This document shows positions 30,580 through 39,316 of a DNA stretch of 64,000 nucleotides, one piece after another; positions within the stretch are counted from its first letter, which is position 1, and every line of letters begins with the position of its first letter. Under the pieces are notes generated by a model. That model searched no databases, was not told where the DNA came from, and was given only the letters and a program-made list of their open reading frames with translations. The stretch is taken from the NCBI RefSeq assembly GCF_013363995.1, contig NZ_JABWGO010000004.1, positions 248,001 through 312,000 of the forward strand, written 5' to 3'. The stretch comes from Nonomuraea rhodomycinica (GTDB lineage Bacteria > Actinomycetota > Actinomycetes > Streptosporangiales > Streptosporangiaceae). The position numbers and the translations under genes were made by a program.

Positions 30580-31647
30580 ATGAAGGCGCTCGTGCTGGCA
30601 GGAGGCAAGGGGACGCGGCTGCGCCCGCTCACCCACACGTCGGCGAAGCAGTTGGTGCCCGTCGCGAACAAACCGGTCCTGTTCTACGGCCTGGAGGCCA
30701 TCCGGGCGGCCGGGATCACCAGCGTCGGCATCGTGGTCGGCGACACGGGGGCGGAGGTGCGCGAGGCCGTCGGCGACGGCTCCCGGTTCGGGCTGGAGGT
30801 GACCTACATCCCCCAGGAGGCGCCGCTCGGGCTGGCCCACTGCGTGCTCATCGCCCGCGACTTCCTCGGCGACGAGCCGTTCGTGCTGTACCTGGGCGAC
30901 AACTTCCTCATCGGCGGGATCGCCGACCTGGTGGACGCCTTCGGCGCGGCCGGCCACGACGCCCAGATCCTGCTCACCAAGGTCGCCGAGCCGCAGTTCT
31001 ACGGCGTCGCCGAGCTCGGCCCCGACGGGCAGATCCTGCGGCTGGAGGAGAAGCCCGCGAACCCGCGCAGCGACCTCGCCATCGTCGGCGTCTACACCTT
31101 CTCCCCGGCCATCCACGAGGCCGTGCGCTCCATCGAGCCGTCCGCGCGGGGCGAGCTGGAGATCACCGACGCCATCAAGTGGCTCATCGACCACGGCTAC
31201 AGCGTCCACTCGCACTTCGTCAGCGGCTACTGGAAGGACACCGGGCGGCTGCAGGACATGCTGGAGTGCAACCGGATCGTGCTGGAGGCGATCGGCCCCG
31301 ACATCCGGGGGAGCGTGGACGGCGCCTCGGAGATCAGCGGGAACGTCGTCGTCGAGCCCGGGGCGTCGGTGGAGGGCTCGGTGATCCGGGGGCCCGCCGT
31401 CATCGGCGCCCACACCGTGATCCGCGACTCGTACGTCGGGCCGTACACCTCCATCGGCGAGAGCTGCCTGATCCGCGACAGCGAGGTGGAGTACGCGATC
31501 GTGCTGCGGGACTCCTCGATCACGGGGATCTCCCGGCTCACGTACTCGCTCATCGGGCGCAACGTCGAGGTGACCCGGGCCCAGGGCATGCCCAACGCCT
31601 GCCAGCTCATGGTGGGCGACCACAGCAAGGTCCAGGTGCGGGCCTGA
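30580..31647 (+). CDS. rfbA: Glucose-1-phosphate thymidylyltransferase (long RmlA type)
   Basis: 355 residues. The nucleotide-binding start LVLAGGKGTRLRPLTHTSAKQ, GDNFLIGG, and the FSGYWKD-like VSGYWKDTGRL motif define the RmlA family. The C-terminal third (from about 245) is a left-handed beta-helix with hexapeptide repeats, marking the long, 355-residue class seen in actinobacteria and archaea. It makes dTDP-glucose for deoxysugars, feeding the RffA step. A GAAAGGA site precedes the ATG. Confidence 0.9.
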   Translation: MKALVLAGGKGTRLRPLTHTSAKQLVPVANKPVLFYGLEAIRAAGITSVGIVVGDTGAEVREAVGDGSRFGLEVTYIPQEAPLGLAHCVLIARDFLGDEPFVLYLGDNFLIGGIADLVDAFGAAGHDAQILLTKVAEPQFYGVAELGPDGQILRLEEKPANPRSDLAIVGVYTFSPAIHEAVRSIEPSARGELEITDAIKWLIDHGYSVHSHFVSGYWKDTGRLQDMLECNRIVLEAIGPDIRGSVDGASEISGNVVVEPGASVEGSVIRGPAVIGAHTVIRDSYVGPYTSIGESCLIRDSEVEYAIVLRDSSITGISRLTYSLIGRNVEVTRAQGMPNACQLMVGDHSKVQVRA

Positions 31648-31689
31648 CGGCACGGCCACCGTACCGCGTGGCCCGATCGAGGAGAGGTC

Positions 31690-32403
31690 ATGGAGGCTAC
31701 GGAGATCCGCCGCACGGTCGAGCTGGAGGACCACCACTGGTGGTACCGCGAGCGGCGCGCCATCCTCGCCCGGGAGCTGCGCAGGCTGCGCCGGTACGGG
31801 CCGCCCGGCCGGGCGCTGGACATCGGCGCGGCCGGCGGCGGCAACACGCGGGTGCTCGTGCGGCACGGATGGGACGCGCTGGTCGCCGACCACTCCGAGC
31901 TCGCGGTGGAGCTGGCCCGCGAGCGGGGGCTGCGCGCCCTTCACGCCGACGCGCGTGAGCTGCCGCTGCCCGACGACTCCTTCGACCTGGTGTGCGCCTT
32001 CGACGTGCTGGAGCACATCGAGGAGGACGGCCGCGCGGCCGCCGAGATCGTCCGCGTGCTCAGGCCGGGCGGCACGGCGCTGATCACCGTGCCGTGCGAC
32101 ATGGCGCTGTGGTCGGCGCACGACGTGGCCTCCGGTCACGTCCGCAGGTACACCCGGCCGACCCTGCGCGCCCTGCTCGCCGGCCAGGGGCTGGTCCTGG
32201 ACCGGATGTGGAGCTGGAACGTGCTGCTGCGGCCCGTGGTCGCCCGCCACCGCAAGAGCAGCTCCGGCTCGGACGTCATGGAGCTGCCGTACCTGGTGAA
32301 CCTCGGGCTCATGGCGGTGATCACGGCCGAGCGCTACCTGCCGGTGCGGTCGCTGCCCGGCGTGTCGCTGATCGTGCGGGCGCACCGCCCGGCGCACGGT
32401 TAG
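31690..32403 (+). CDS. Class I SAM-dependent methyltransferase
   Basis: 237 residues. It begins with a HHWWYRERRAIL motif common in surface-polysaccharide methyltransferases. The SAM fold follows: ALDIGAAGGGNTRVL (motif I), DHSELAVELA, and FDLVCAFDVLEHIEEDGRA. The C-terminal hydrophobic region may touch the membrane. It probably methylates a sugar or lipid-linked intermediate of this locus. It has its own ribosome site (GAGGAGAGGTC) 43 bp after rfbA. Confidence 0.82.
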   Translation: MEATEIRRTVELEDHHWWYRERRAILARELRRLRRYGPPGRALDIGAAGGGNTRVLVRHGWDALVADHSELAVELARERGLRALHADARELPLPDDSFDLVCAFDVLEHIEEDGRAAAEIVRVLRPGGTALITVPCDMALWSAHDVASGHVRRYTRPTLRALLAGQGLVLDRMWSWNVLLRPVVARHRKSSSGSDVMELPYLVNLGLMAVITAERYLPVRSLPGVSLIVRAHRPAHG

Positions 32404-32442
32404 CATGACGTTCCATAGCGGCTCAGTTACTCAGAGCAGTAT

Positions 32443-34593
32443 GTGCAGTACAACAGGGGTGTGATTCACCCGGAGGGGCGCACCCCCGCGACACCCGCCC
32501 CGTCGCACCGCACTCCAGGGCCGATCGGCTCGCCGTCACGGACGCCGCTCGCCCGTCTCCGCACCCGCCGCGCGCTACCGGCGCGCGGGCCGGGCGCCCG
32601 CCGCCCCGCGCTCGCGGCGATCCTCTCGGCCGTCCTCGCGACAGGTCTCCTCGCGGTGATGCCTGACAGAGCCGTCGCCGCGCCGCTGATCCCGCTCGGG
32701 AACGCGGCGGGCTTCGCGGTCCTGGCGGGCGGCGCGGTCGTCAACACCGACAACACCACCGTCACCGGTGACCTGGGCACCAGCCCGGGCACCGTGGTGT
32801 CGGGGTTCCCGCCCGGTCAGGTGATCGGCACGGTCCACGCCGGCGACGCCACGGCGGCCTCGGCCAGGACCGACGCGGTCGCCGCCTACAACAACGCGGC
32901 CGGGCGCGGGGTGACCGACAACGCGCCCGCGCAGCTCGGCGGCACGACCAAGGAGCCGGGCGTCTACGTCCCGTCGTCCGGCACCACCTTCCAGATCACC
33001 GGCACGCTCACGCTGGACGCGAAGACCGACCCGAACGCGATCTTCATCTTCCGGGCGGCCACGCTGACCACCGCCACGGTGAGCAACATCAACCTGGTCA
33101 ACGGCGCCCGGACGGACAACGTCTTCTTCCAGATCACCGGCACGGCCACGCTGGGCGTCGACTCGACGTTCCGCGGCAACGTGCTGGCCAACAACGCGGC
33201 CACGGTCAGCTCCGGCGCGGCGGTCACCGGCCGGGTCTTCGCCCTGACCAACAACGTCACGCTCCAGGGCACCACCTCCGGGCCCAGAACCCGGGTCTCC
33301 CTGCCGGAGGAGCTGGCCTCCCACACGTCGCTGACCGTCTCACCCTCCGGCTCCGCCGCCGAGGGGCAGCAGGTCACGCTCTCGGCGGAGGTCGGCCCCC
33401 AGTCCGGCACGGTGATCCCGCAGGGCAAGGTCGCCTTCAAGGACGGGACCACCCTGCTCGGCACGGACTTCGTTGACGAGAACGGCGACGCCCAGCTCCA
33501 GACCACGACGCTGCCCGGCGGCAACCACCGGCTCACGGCCGTCTTCCTCGGCGGTGAGACCTTCGACGGCGAGGCGCTCGTCTACTTCGCCCCGAGCACC
33601 TCCTCCGGGGTGAACCTCACGGTCACCGAGTCGCTGTGGTCGAACTCCGCGACCCCGGCCGTGGCCAACCAGCCCGACAACGACCCGATCACGCTGGGGG
33701 TCAGGTTCGCCTCCTCCACCTCGGGGCTCGTGCGGGGCATCCGTTTCTACAAGGGCTCGCAGAACACCGGCACCCACGTCGGCAGCCTGTGGACGACGGG
33801 CGGCACGCAGCTCGCCAGCGTGACGTTCTCGGGGGAGAGCGCGAGCGGCTGGCAGGAGGCGGACTTCTCCACCCCGGTCCCGATCAACGCCGGCACCGTC
33901 TACATCGCCTCGTACTTCACGTCGTCGGGGCACTTCTCGTACACGCAGAACTACTTCACCACCGAACGCGACAGCCCGCCGCTGACCGCCCCGGCCAGCG
34001 CGCCGGGGGCCCGCAACGGCGTCTACACCCTGGGTGCGGCGAACGCGTTCCCGACCAGCACCTTCCAGGCCACCAACTACTGGGTGGACCCGGTGTTCGT
34101 GCGCTCGGACACCGTCTGGACGGACGCGGCGAAGCCGGCCGTGCTCAACGACCCCGACACCGACCCGGTGACGCTGGGCATGAAGTTCCGGGCCGACACG
34201 GCGGGGGTCGTGCGGGGCATCCGCTTCTACAAGGGCGCGCAGAACACCGGCACCCACGTCGGCACCCTGTGGACGGCGGGCGGCACGCAGCTCGCCAGCG
34301 TGACGTTCTCGGGGGAGAGCGCGAGCGGCTGGCAGCAGGCGTATTTCTCCTCGCCGGTCAGCGTCTCCGCCGACACCACCTACATCGCCTCCTATTTCAC
34401 CTCTTCGGGGCATTTCTCGTACACGTTGCAGGACTTCTTCGACGCCCAACGCAATTACCCGCTGACCGCGCTGGAGAACGGCGGCGTCTCGGGCGCCAAC
34501 GGCGTGTACGCATACGGGGCGTCGAACACGTTCCCCACCAACCCGTACCAGGCCACGAATTACTGGGTTGACGTATTGTTTGACATCAGTTAA
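32443..34593 (+). CDS. Secreted DUF3494 protein with Ig-like domain and two DUF4082 modules
   Basis: 716 residues from GTG 32443 (GTG 32461 is possible). After a basic Pro-rich leader, a signal peptide ends near residue 80 (RAVAAP). DUF3494 covers about 85-290 (GNAAGFAVLAGGAVVNTDN, TLTLDAKTDPNAIFIFRAA). An Ig-like module spans about 300-385. Two DUF4082 modules follow (about 395-555 and 560-716), each with GIRFYKGSQNTGTHVG-like and NYWVDPVF-like motifs. The modules are almost identical in DNA over about 130 bp, implying recent duplication. It is probably a surface adhesin or matrix protein. The only other DUF4082 modules in the window are in the 40507 gene. Confidence 0.85.
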   Translation: MQYNRGVIHPEGRTPATPAPSHRTPGPIGSPSRTPLARLRTRRALPARGPGARRPALAAILSAVLATGLLAVMPDRAVAAPLIPLGNAAGFAVLAGGAVVNTDNTTVTGDLGTSPGTVVSGFPPGQVIGTVHAGDATAASARTDAVAAYNNAAGRGVTDNAPAQLGGTTKEPGVYVPSSGTTFQITGTLTLDAKTDPNAIFIFRAATLTTATVSNINLVNGARTDNVFFQITGTATLGVDSTFRGNVLANNAATVSSGAAVTGRVFALTNNVTLQGTTSGPRTRVSLPEELASHTSLTVSPSGSAAEGQQVTLSAEVGPQSGTVIPQGKVAFKDGTTLLGTDFVDENGDAQLQTTTLPGGNHRLTAVFLGGETFDGEALVYFAPSTSSGVNLTVTESLWSNSATPAVANQPDNDPITLGVRFASSTSGLVRGIRFYKGSQNTGTHVGSLWTTGGTQLASVTFSGESASGWQEADFSTPVPINAGTVYIASYFTSSGHFSYTQNYFTTERDSPPLTAPASAPGARNGVYTLGAANAFPTSTFQATNYWVDPVFVRSDTVWTDAAKPAVLNDPDTDPVTLGMKFRADTAGVVRGIRFYKGAQNTGTHVGTLWTAGGTQLASVTFSGESASGWQQAYFSSPVSVSADTTYIASYFTSSGHFSYTLQDFFDAQRNYPLTALENGGVSGANGVYAYGASNTFPTNPYQATNYWVDVLFDIS
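33727..34335 (+). repeat. Internal duplication, 480-bp period
   Basis: The stretch 33727-33855 recurs at 34207-34335 with only a few mismatches (exact offset 480 bp). It corresponds to the core of the two DUF4082 modules. Outside this core the modules have diverged more, so gene conversion or a recent duplication is likely. Confidence 0.8.
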
Positions 34594-34674
34594 TCGGCCG
34601 TCCCGCACGGCGGTCCCCGATATCACCGAGCCGCTGGTTAGAGTTCCGGAAGGCTCAGCAGAAGGGGGACCGCC

Positions 34675-35670
34675 GTGCAGGTGGACGCCGAGGCTCTGGA
34701 CATCGGAAAAGTACGCCATTCCACGCTGGTCGATTCCGCCGGAACGCGTTACGTGGATTTCCGGCGTTCCCTCACGCCGCGCTGGAGCACGGTCTGGACG
34801 ACGCTGCTCTGCGGGCATCTCGCGCTCGCCCTGTCCGCGGCGCTGGTCGCCGCCGTGGGCGGCGCCATCGACGCCGGGTGGGCCGCCTCGGCCGGGCTCG
34901 CCGTCGCCGGGGGAGCGCTGATCGGCTTCTGGCTGCACTACCTCATGACGTACCTGCACGAAGGCGCCCACTACAACCTGGCGCCGGACCGCGAGACCAG
35001 CGACAGGCTGACGAACGCGTTCGTCGGGCTGTTCGTCGGCATGAACGTCAAGTCCTACCGCAAGGTCCACTTCGAGCACCACCGCTGGCTCGGCACGACC
35101 CGCGACCCCGAGCGCAGCTACTTCGCCCCCCTCGACCTGCGCTTCCTGGTCGAGGGGTGCACCGGCGTCCGGCTCGTACGGGCGCTGAAGGGCTACCGCG
35201 AGGTGGTGCGCGGCAAGGCGCGGCCGGAGGACGGGCAGGCCGGGGGCGGCTCCGTGGACGGCGTGCTCGTCGTCGCCGTCCTGTTCAACGGCGCGATCGT
35301 CGGCTGCTCGCTGTGGGCCGGCGCCGTCGTCCTCGCCCTCGCCTGGGCGACGGGGCAGCTGCTGTTCCTGCCGCTGCTCAACACCGTCCGGCAGGTGCTG
35401 GAGCACCGCAGCGAGTTCGCCGACGACCTCACCGACTACAGCGTCGTCCCGCACGGACCGGTCAACCGGCTGTTCGGCGACGGGCTGTTCGCGGCCGTGT
35501 TCGGCGCGGCGGGCTTCAACCGGCACCTGCTGCACCACTGGGACCCCAGCGTGTCCTTCACCCGGTTGAAGGACGTGGAGCGCTTCCTCATGGACACCGA
35601 CGTCGCGCCGCTGCTCCAGCGCCGGCGGACCACCTATTACCGCACGTGGCGGCAGTTGGACAGGATATGA
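34675..35670 (+). CDS. Membrane fatty acid desaturase-like protein
   Basis: 331 residues from GTG with a GGGGGA site about 6 bp upstream and a TAGAGT -10 box at 34639. Four membrane helices carry three histidine boxes: HEGAH (about 100), HFEHH (about 126) and HLLHH (about 283), which bind the di-iron centre. It may desaturate or hydroxylate an acyl chain of a lipid carrier or surface lipid. It overlaps the next methyltransferase gene by 4 bp, so the pair act together. Confidence 0.85.
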   Translation: MQVDAEALDIGKVRHSTLVDSAGTRYVDFRRSLTPRWSTVWTTLLCGHLALALSAALVAAVGGAIDAGWAASAGLAVAGGALIGFWLHYLMTYLHEGAHYNLAPDRETSDRLTNAFVGLFVGMNVKSYRKVHFEHHRWLGTTRDPERSYFAPLDLRFLVEGCTGVRLVRALKGYREVVRGKARPEDGQAGGGSVDGVLVVAVLFNGAIVGCSLWAGAVVLALAWATGQLLFLPLLNTVRQVLEHRSEFADDLTDYSVVPHGPVNRLFGDGLFAAVFGAAGFNRHLLHHWDPSVSFTRLKDVERFLMDTDVAPLLQRRRTTYYRTWRQLDRI

Positions 35671-36662
35671 ACGCACACACCGACATGGTCCCCGGCCGGG
35701 CGCCGGACGCCGCGGACGCCGGCACCCGTACGAGGTGCCCGGCGTGCCGGGAGACGGGGGCCGCCCCTTGGGCATCCGCCCGCGACGTCGAGTACCGCAG
35801 CAGCGACGACGAGTTCACGTTCTACCGCTGCGCGCGCTGCGGGGTCCTCTTCCTCGACCCCATGCCGGTCGACCGGCTCGCCGAGATCTACCCGGCCAAC
35901 TACTACGCCTACGCCTCCGACGAGCAGTCCTTCGCCCACCGCGTCAAGGACCGGCTGGACGCGCTGCGCCTGCGGCGCATCCTGTCGGGGCTGACCGGCG
36001 GCGAGCTGAAGGTGCTCGACGTCGGCGGGGGAGACGGCTGGCAGCTCGACGTGATCCGCGGCCTCGACGCCCGCGTGTCGTTCACCCAGGTCGTCGACCT
36101 GGACCCGGCCGCACAGGAACGGGCCGTGGCGCGGGGACACCGCTTCTTCTGCGGCCGGGTCGAGGACTTCTCGACCGAGGAGCGCTTCGACCTCATCCTG
36201 CTGATCAACCTGATCGAGCACGTGAGCGACCCCGGCGAGGTGCTGCGGACGCTCGGCCGCCACCTCACGCCGCAGGGCGTGATCCTCGTCAAGACGCCCA
36301 ACACCGACAGCATGGACGCCCGCCTGTTCCGGCACCGCGACTGGGGCGGCTACCACTGCCCGCGGCACTGGGTGCTGTTCGACCGGCGCAACTTCACCAG
36401 GCTCGCCCACGCGTGCGGCTTCACGGTGCGCCGCTTCTCCTACACCCAGGGCGCCCCGTTCTGGGGCACCAGCGTCCTGGCCGCGCTGGCCCGCCGCGGG
36501 TGGGTGACGGTCACCGCGGAACGCCCCATGACCCGGCACCCGCTCTTCCCGATCCTCGCCGCCGGCTTCGCCGGCTTCGACCTGGCCCGGCAGCTCCTCG
36601 GGGGACGGCCGTCGCAGATGTTCGTGGAGCTCGTCCCGGCGCGGGGGAGCGCCCGCCGCTGA
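35667..36662 (+). CDS. SAM-dependent methyltransferase with N-terminal zinc ribbon
   Basis: 331 residues from ATG overlapping the desaturase stop. Two CxxC pairs (RCPACRETG and YRCARCGVLF) form a small zinc ribbon, followed by LAEIYPANYYAY, typical of polysaccharide-locus methyltransferases. The SAM motif is VLDVGGGDGWQLDVI and the post motif LILLINLIEHVSDPGE. The C-terminal hydrophobic stretch could be membrane-associated. A bidirectional terminator follows. Confidence 0.85.
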   Translation: MNAHTDMVPGRAPDAADAGTRTRCPACRETGAAPWASARDVEYRSSDDEFTFYRCARCGVLFLDPMPVDRLAEIYPANYYAYASDEQSFAHRVKDRLDALRLRRILSGLTGGELKVLDVGGGDGWQLDVIRGLDARVSFTQVVDLDPAAQERAVARGHRFFCGRVEDFSTEERFDLILLINLIEHVSDPGEVLRTLGRHLTPQGVILVKTPNTDSMDARLFRHRDWGGYHCPRHWVLFDRRNFTRLAHACGFTVRRFSYTQGAPFWGTSVLAALARRGWVTVTAERPMTRHPLFPILAAGFAGFDLARQLLGGRPSQMFVELVPARGSARR

Positions 36663-36690
36663 GGGCGCTGACGGACTGACGGACGAACAC

Positions 36691-36718
36691 GGGGACGGCA
36701 CCGGAAGGTGCCGTCCCC
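36691..36718. terminator. 12-bp hairpin with GGAA tetraloop
   Basis: GGGGACGGCACC and GGTGCCGTCCCC pair perfectly around GGAA between converging genes. There is no T-tract. It would serve both strands. Confidence 0.8.
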
Positions 36719-36733
36719 GCGCGCGTCACCGGG

Positions 36734-37720
36734 TCAGGACTGGCCGCTGTCCTCCTGCGCCAGCCACCACGGGGTCGCCCGCGCCCACGCGATGGTCCGC
36801 GACAGCCCCTCCCGCAGCTCGGTCGAGGCCCGCCAGCCGAGCACCTCGTACGCCTTGCGGGCGTCCGGGATCCTGCGGCGCAGGTCCTGGTAGCGCGGGC
36901 CGAGCCGGGCGCCGGTGTCGAGCGGCACGGCGGCCGGGCCGTCCCCGGTGAGTTCGAGGATCAGCCGCACCACCTCGCCGACCGTGGTCTCCTCCGAGCT
37001 GCCGATGTTGAAGCACTCGCCGTCGGCCTTGTCGCTCGCGCCCGCCGTCAGGGTGGCGTCGATGGCGTCGTCCACGTACGTGAAGCACCGGGTCTGGCCA
37101 CCGTCGTCGTAGACGATCGGCGGCAGGCCGCGCAGCGCCCGGTGGACCGTCCGGCTGACGACGAACGCGGGCCGCTGGCGCGGGCCGTAGACGTTGAAGT
37201 AGCGCACGATCGTCGCGCGCAGGCCGCGCTGCCGGACGAAGGCGAACGTCAGGTGCTCGGCCAGCGCCTTGCTGGAGGAGTAGCTCCACCGGTCGACGGA
37301 CGTGCTGCCGAGCACCCGGTCGTCGTTCTCGGCCCAGGGCACCGCCGGGTTCTTGCCGAAGACCTCGCTCGTGCTGGCCAGCACGACCTTGGCGCCGGCC
37401 CGCTCGGCCAGCTCCAGGACGTTGCGGGTGCCGATGAGGTTGATGTCGATGACGTCCAGCGGCTCGTCGAGGTAGCGGTCGACGCCCACCACCGCGGCGA
37501 GGTGGTAGACGACGTCGACGCCGGGCTCGACGACGGCGGCGACCTGGGCGCGGTCGCGGATGTCGCCGCTGACGTACCGGGGCGCGTCCGCGCACCGGAC
37601 CAGGCCGGGCGGCGGGGCGCCGTGGTCGAAGACCGTGGTCTCATGGCCCTCGGCGACGAGCCGCTCGACCAGATGGCTTCCGACGAATCCGCTGCCGCCC
37701 GTGACGACCACTCGTGCCAT
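36734..37720 (-). CDS. NAD-dependent epimerase/dehydratase
   Basis: 328 residues from ATG 37720. It has the extended short-chain dehydrogenase start GGSGFVGSHLVERLVAEGH, the NAD motif YHLAAVVGVDRYLDEP, and the catalytic YSSSK (from WSYSSSKALAEH). The block ASTSEVFGKNPAVPWAENDD closely resembles the 56190 gene, so the two are paralogs of the GDP-mannose/UDP-glucuronate decarboxylase-like group. It acts on a sugar nucleotide; given the dehydrogenase 5 bp upstream, a UDP-uronic acid is the best guess. Confidence 0.85.
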   Translation of the reverse strand: MARVVVTGGSGFVGSHLVERLVAEGHETTVFDHGAPPPGLVRCADAPRYVSGDIRDRAQVAAVVEPGVDVVYHLAAVVGVDRYLDEPLDVIDINLIGTRNVLELAERAGAKVVLASTSEVFGKNPAVPWAENDDRVLGSTSVDRWSYSSSKALAEHLTFAFVRQRGLRATIVRYFNVYGPRQRPAFVVSRTVHRALRGLPPIVYDDGGQTRCFTYVDDAIDATLTAGASDKADGECFNIGSSEETTVGEVVRLILELTGDGPAAVPLDTGARLGPRYQDLRRRIPDARKAYEVLGWRASTELREGLSRTIAWARATPWWLAQEDSGQS

Positions 37721-37725
37721 GGCGG

Positions 37726-39141
37726 TCACCGTCCGATCCCGCGGTAGGCGAAGCCCAGCTCGCGCAGGCGGGCGATGGTCTCGCGCGGGTAGTAGGCGCG
37801 CCCGTCGATCACCGCGCACGACGGGGCCACCTGCCGGCGCAGCCACGCGAGGTCCAGCTCGCGGAACGGCTTGTGCCAGGCCAGCACGGCCAGGCAGTCG
37901 GCGTCGCGCACCGCCTCCTCGACCGAGGCGCACGGCCGCAGGCCGAAGGTCTTCTCGGCCTCGTCCTCGTCCACCAGCGGGTCGTGCAGGGTGACCTCGG
38001 CGCCGGCCTCGCGCAGCGCCGCGATGACCGGCTGGGTGGGCGTGGCCCGCAGGTCGCCGGTGTCGTTCTTGAACGCCAGGCCCAGCACCGCGACCTTCGC
38101 CTGCTCCGGCGCGCGGCCGAGCTTGGCCAGCTCCTCCACGATGAGGCCGAAGGTGTAGCGCGGCATGCCGTCGTTGACCTCCCGCGCCGCGGGGATCGTG
38201 CGCAGCGACAGGCCGCGCTCGCCGGCCGAGCGCCACACCATCCACGGGTCCTTGGTGAGGCACGAGCCGCCGACGCCGACGCTCGGCAGCAGGATGTTGA
38301 CGCTCCCGCTGCCCTTCTTGATCGAGTTGGCCGCGGCGATCACGTCGAGCACGTCCACGCCGACCGTGGCGCACACCTGGGCGAGCTCGTTGGCCATCGC
38401 GATGTTGTGGTCGATCCACCAGTTGTCGGCCAGCTTGACCATCTCGGCCGTCTCCAGCGACGCGCAGCGGATGATCTCGACGCCCAGGGCGCGCCGCCAG
38501 AACTCGGCGGCGGCGTCGGCGCTCTCGTCGCACCAGCCGCCCACCACGATGGGGAAGGTGCGCAGCTCCCGCAGCGCGTTGCCCTCGGAGAGCCGCTCGG
38601 GGCAGAAGGCCAGGCCGAAGTCGGTCCCGCAGGTCAGGCCGGAGCGCTCCAGCAGGGGCAGGACGAGCTCGCGCGTCATCCCGGCGGGCACGGTGCTCTT
38701 GAAGATCAGGAGCTGGCCGGGGCGCAGGTGCCTGCTCAGCTCCTCGCAGGCGCTGCGGAGCTGGAGGTCCATCAGCACGCCCTGGTCGCGGATGGGCGTG
38801 CCCACCGTGACGATGACCACGTCGGCCGCGGCGAGCGCCGCGTACTCCGTGGTGGCCTGGAAGGCCGCCGTGCCGGCCAGGCGGGAGACCAGCTCGGGCA
38901 GTCCCGCTTCGCTGAACCGGCAGTGTCCGCCGGTCAGCTCCTCGACGAGCGCGGCGTCGGTATCCACCCCGATCACGCCGACGCCGTTGTCGGCGAGGGT
39001 CGCGGCTATGCACGATCCGACATATCCCAGGCCGACGATTCCGGCCGTGATGTGTTCCTGAGCGGGCAAGAAACGCACACTCACTCCATTCGACGAGTGT
39101 TTCACCGAGCCGGTGGCATTTCGGGGCCGATCGTTTGACAA
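37726..39141 (-). CDS. UDP-glucose/nucleotide-sugar dehydrogenase
   Basis: 471 residues, or about 451 if GTG within the VSVRFLP stretch is used. The Rossmann motif is GIVGLGYVGSCIAATLADNG, and the catalytic cysteine lies in GVGGSCLTKDPWMVW, with the lysine of KLADNWWIDHNIAMANE. GGSCLTKD differs from the GGHCLPID of the 24620 gene, so the two enzymes probably use different substrates. It forms an operon with the epimerase 5 bp downstream, supplying acidic sugars. Upstream on its strand a GCCAAG box and a TTAGAA -10-like hexamer are 64 bp apart. Confidence 0.88.
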   Translation of the reverse strand: MSNDRPRNATGSVKHSSNGVSVRFLPAQEHITAGIVGLGYVGSCIAATLADNGVGVIGVDTDAALVEELTGGHCRFSEAGLPELVSRLAGTAAFQATTEYAALAAADVVIVTVGTPIRDQGVLMDLQLRSACEELSRHLRPGQLLIFKSTVPAGMTRELVLPLLERSGLTCGTDFGLAFCPERLSEGNALRELRTFPIVVGGWCDESADAAAEFWRRALGVEIIRCASLETAEMVKLADNWWIDHNIAMANELAQVCATVGVDVLDVIAAANSIKKGSGSVNILLPSVGVGGSCLTKDPWMVWRSAGERGLSLRTIPAAREVNDGMPRYTFGLIVEELAKLGRAPEQAKVAVLGLAFKNDTGDLRATPTQPVIAALREAGAEVTLHDPLVDEDEAEKTFGLRPCASVEEAVRDADCLAVLAWHKPFRELDLAWLRRQVAPSCAVIDGRAYYPRETIARLRELGFAYRGIGR

Positions 39142-39316
39142 TCGGCTCGTGAATGCGAAATGACGTCGGCCGATTTCCTGTTTTCGTTTCTAACCCGTGC
39201 CTGTTCGAGCGGGCCTCGGCGGCGCGCGCCGGGCGCGTTCGCGGGCGATAGCTTGGCCGGTTGGTGGAGAGCCGATGACTCGGTGGAGAATCGGTGCGCG
39301 GGCGCGTCCGGAGTCG

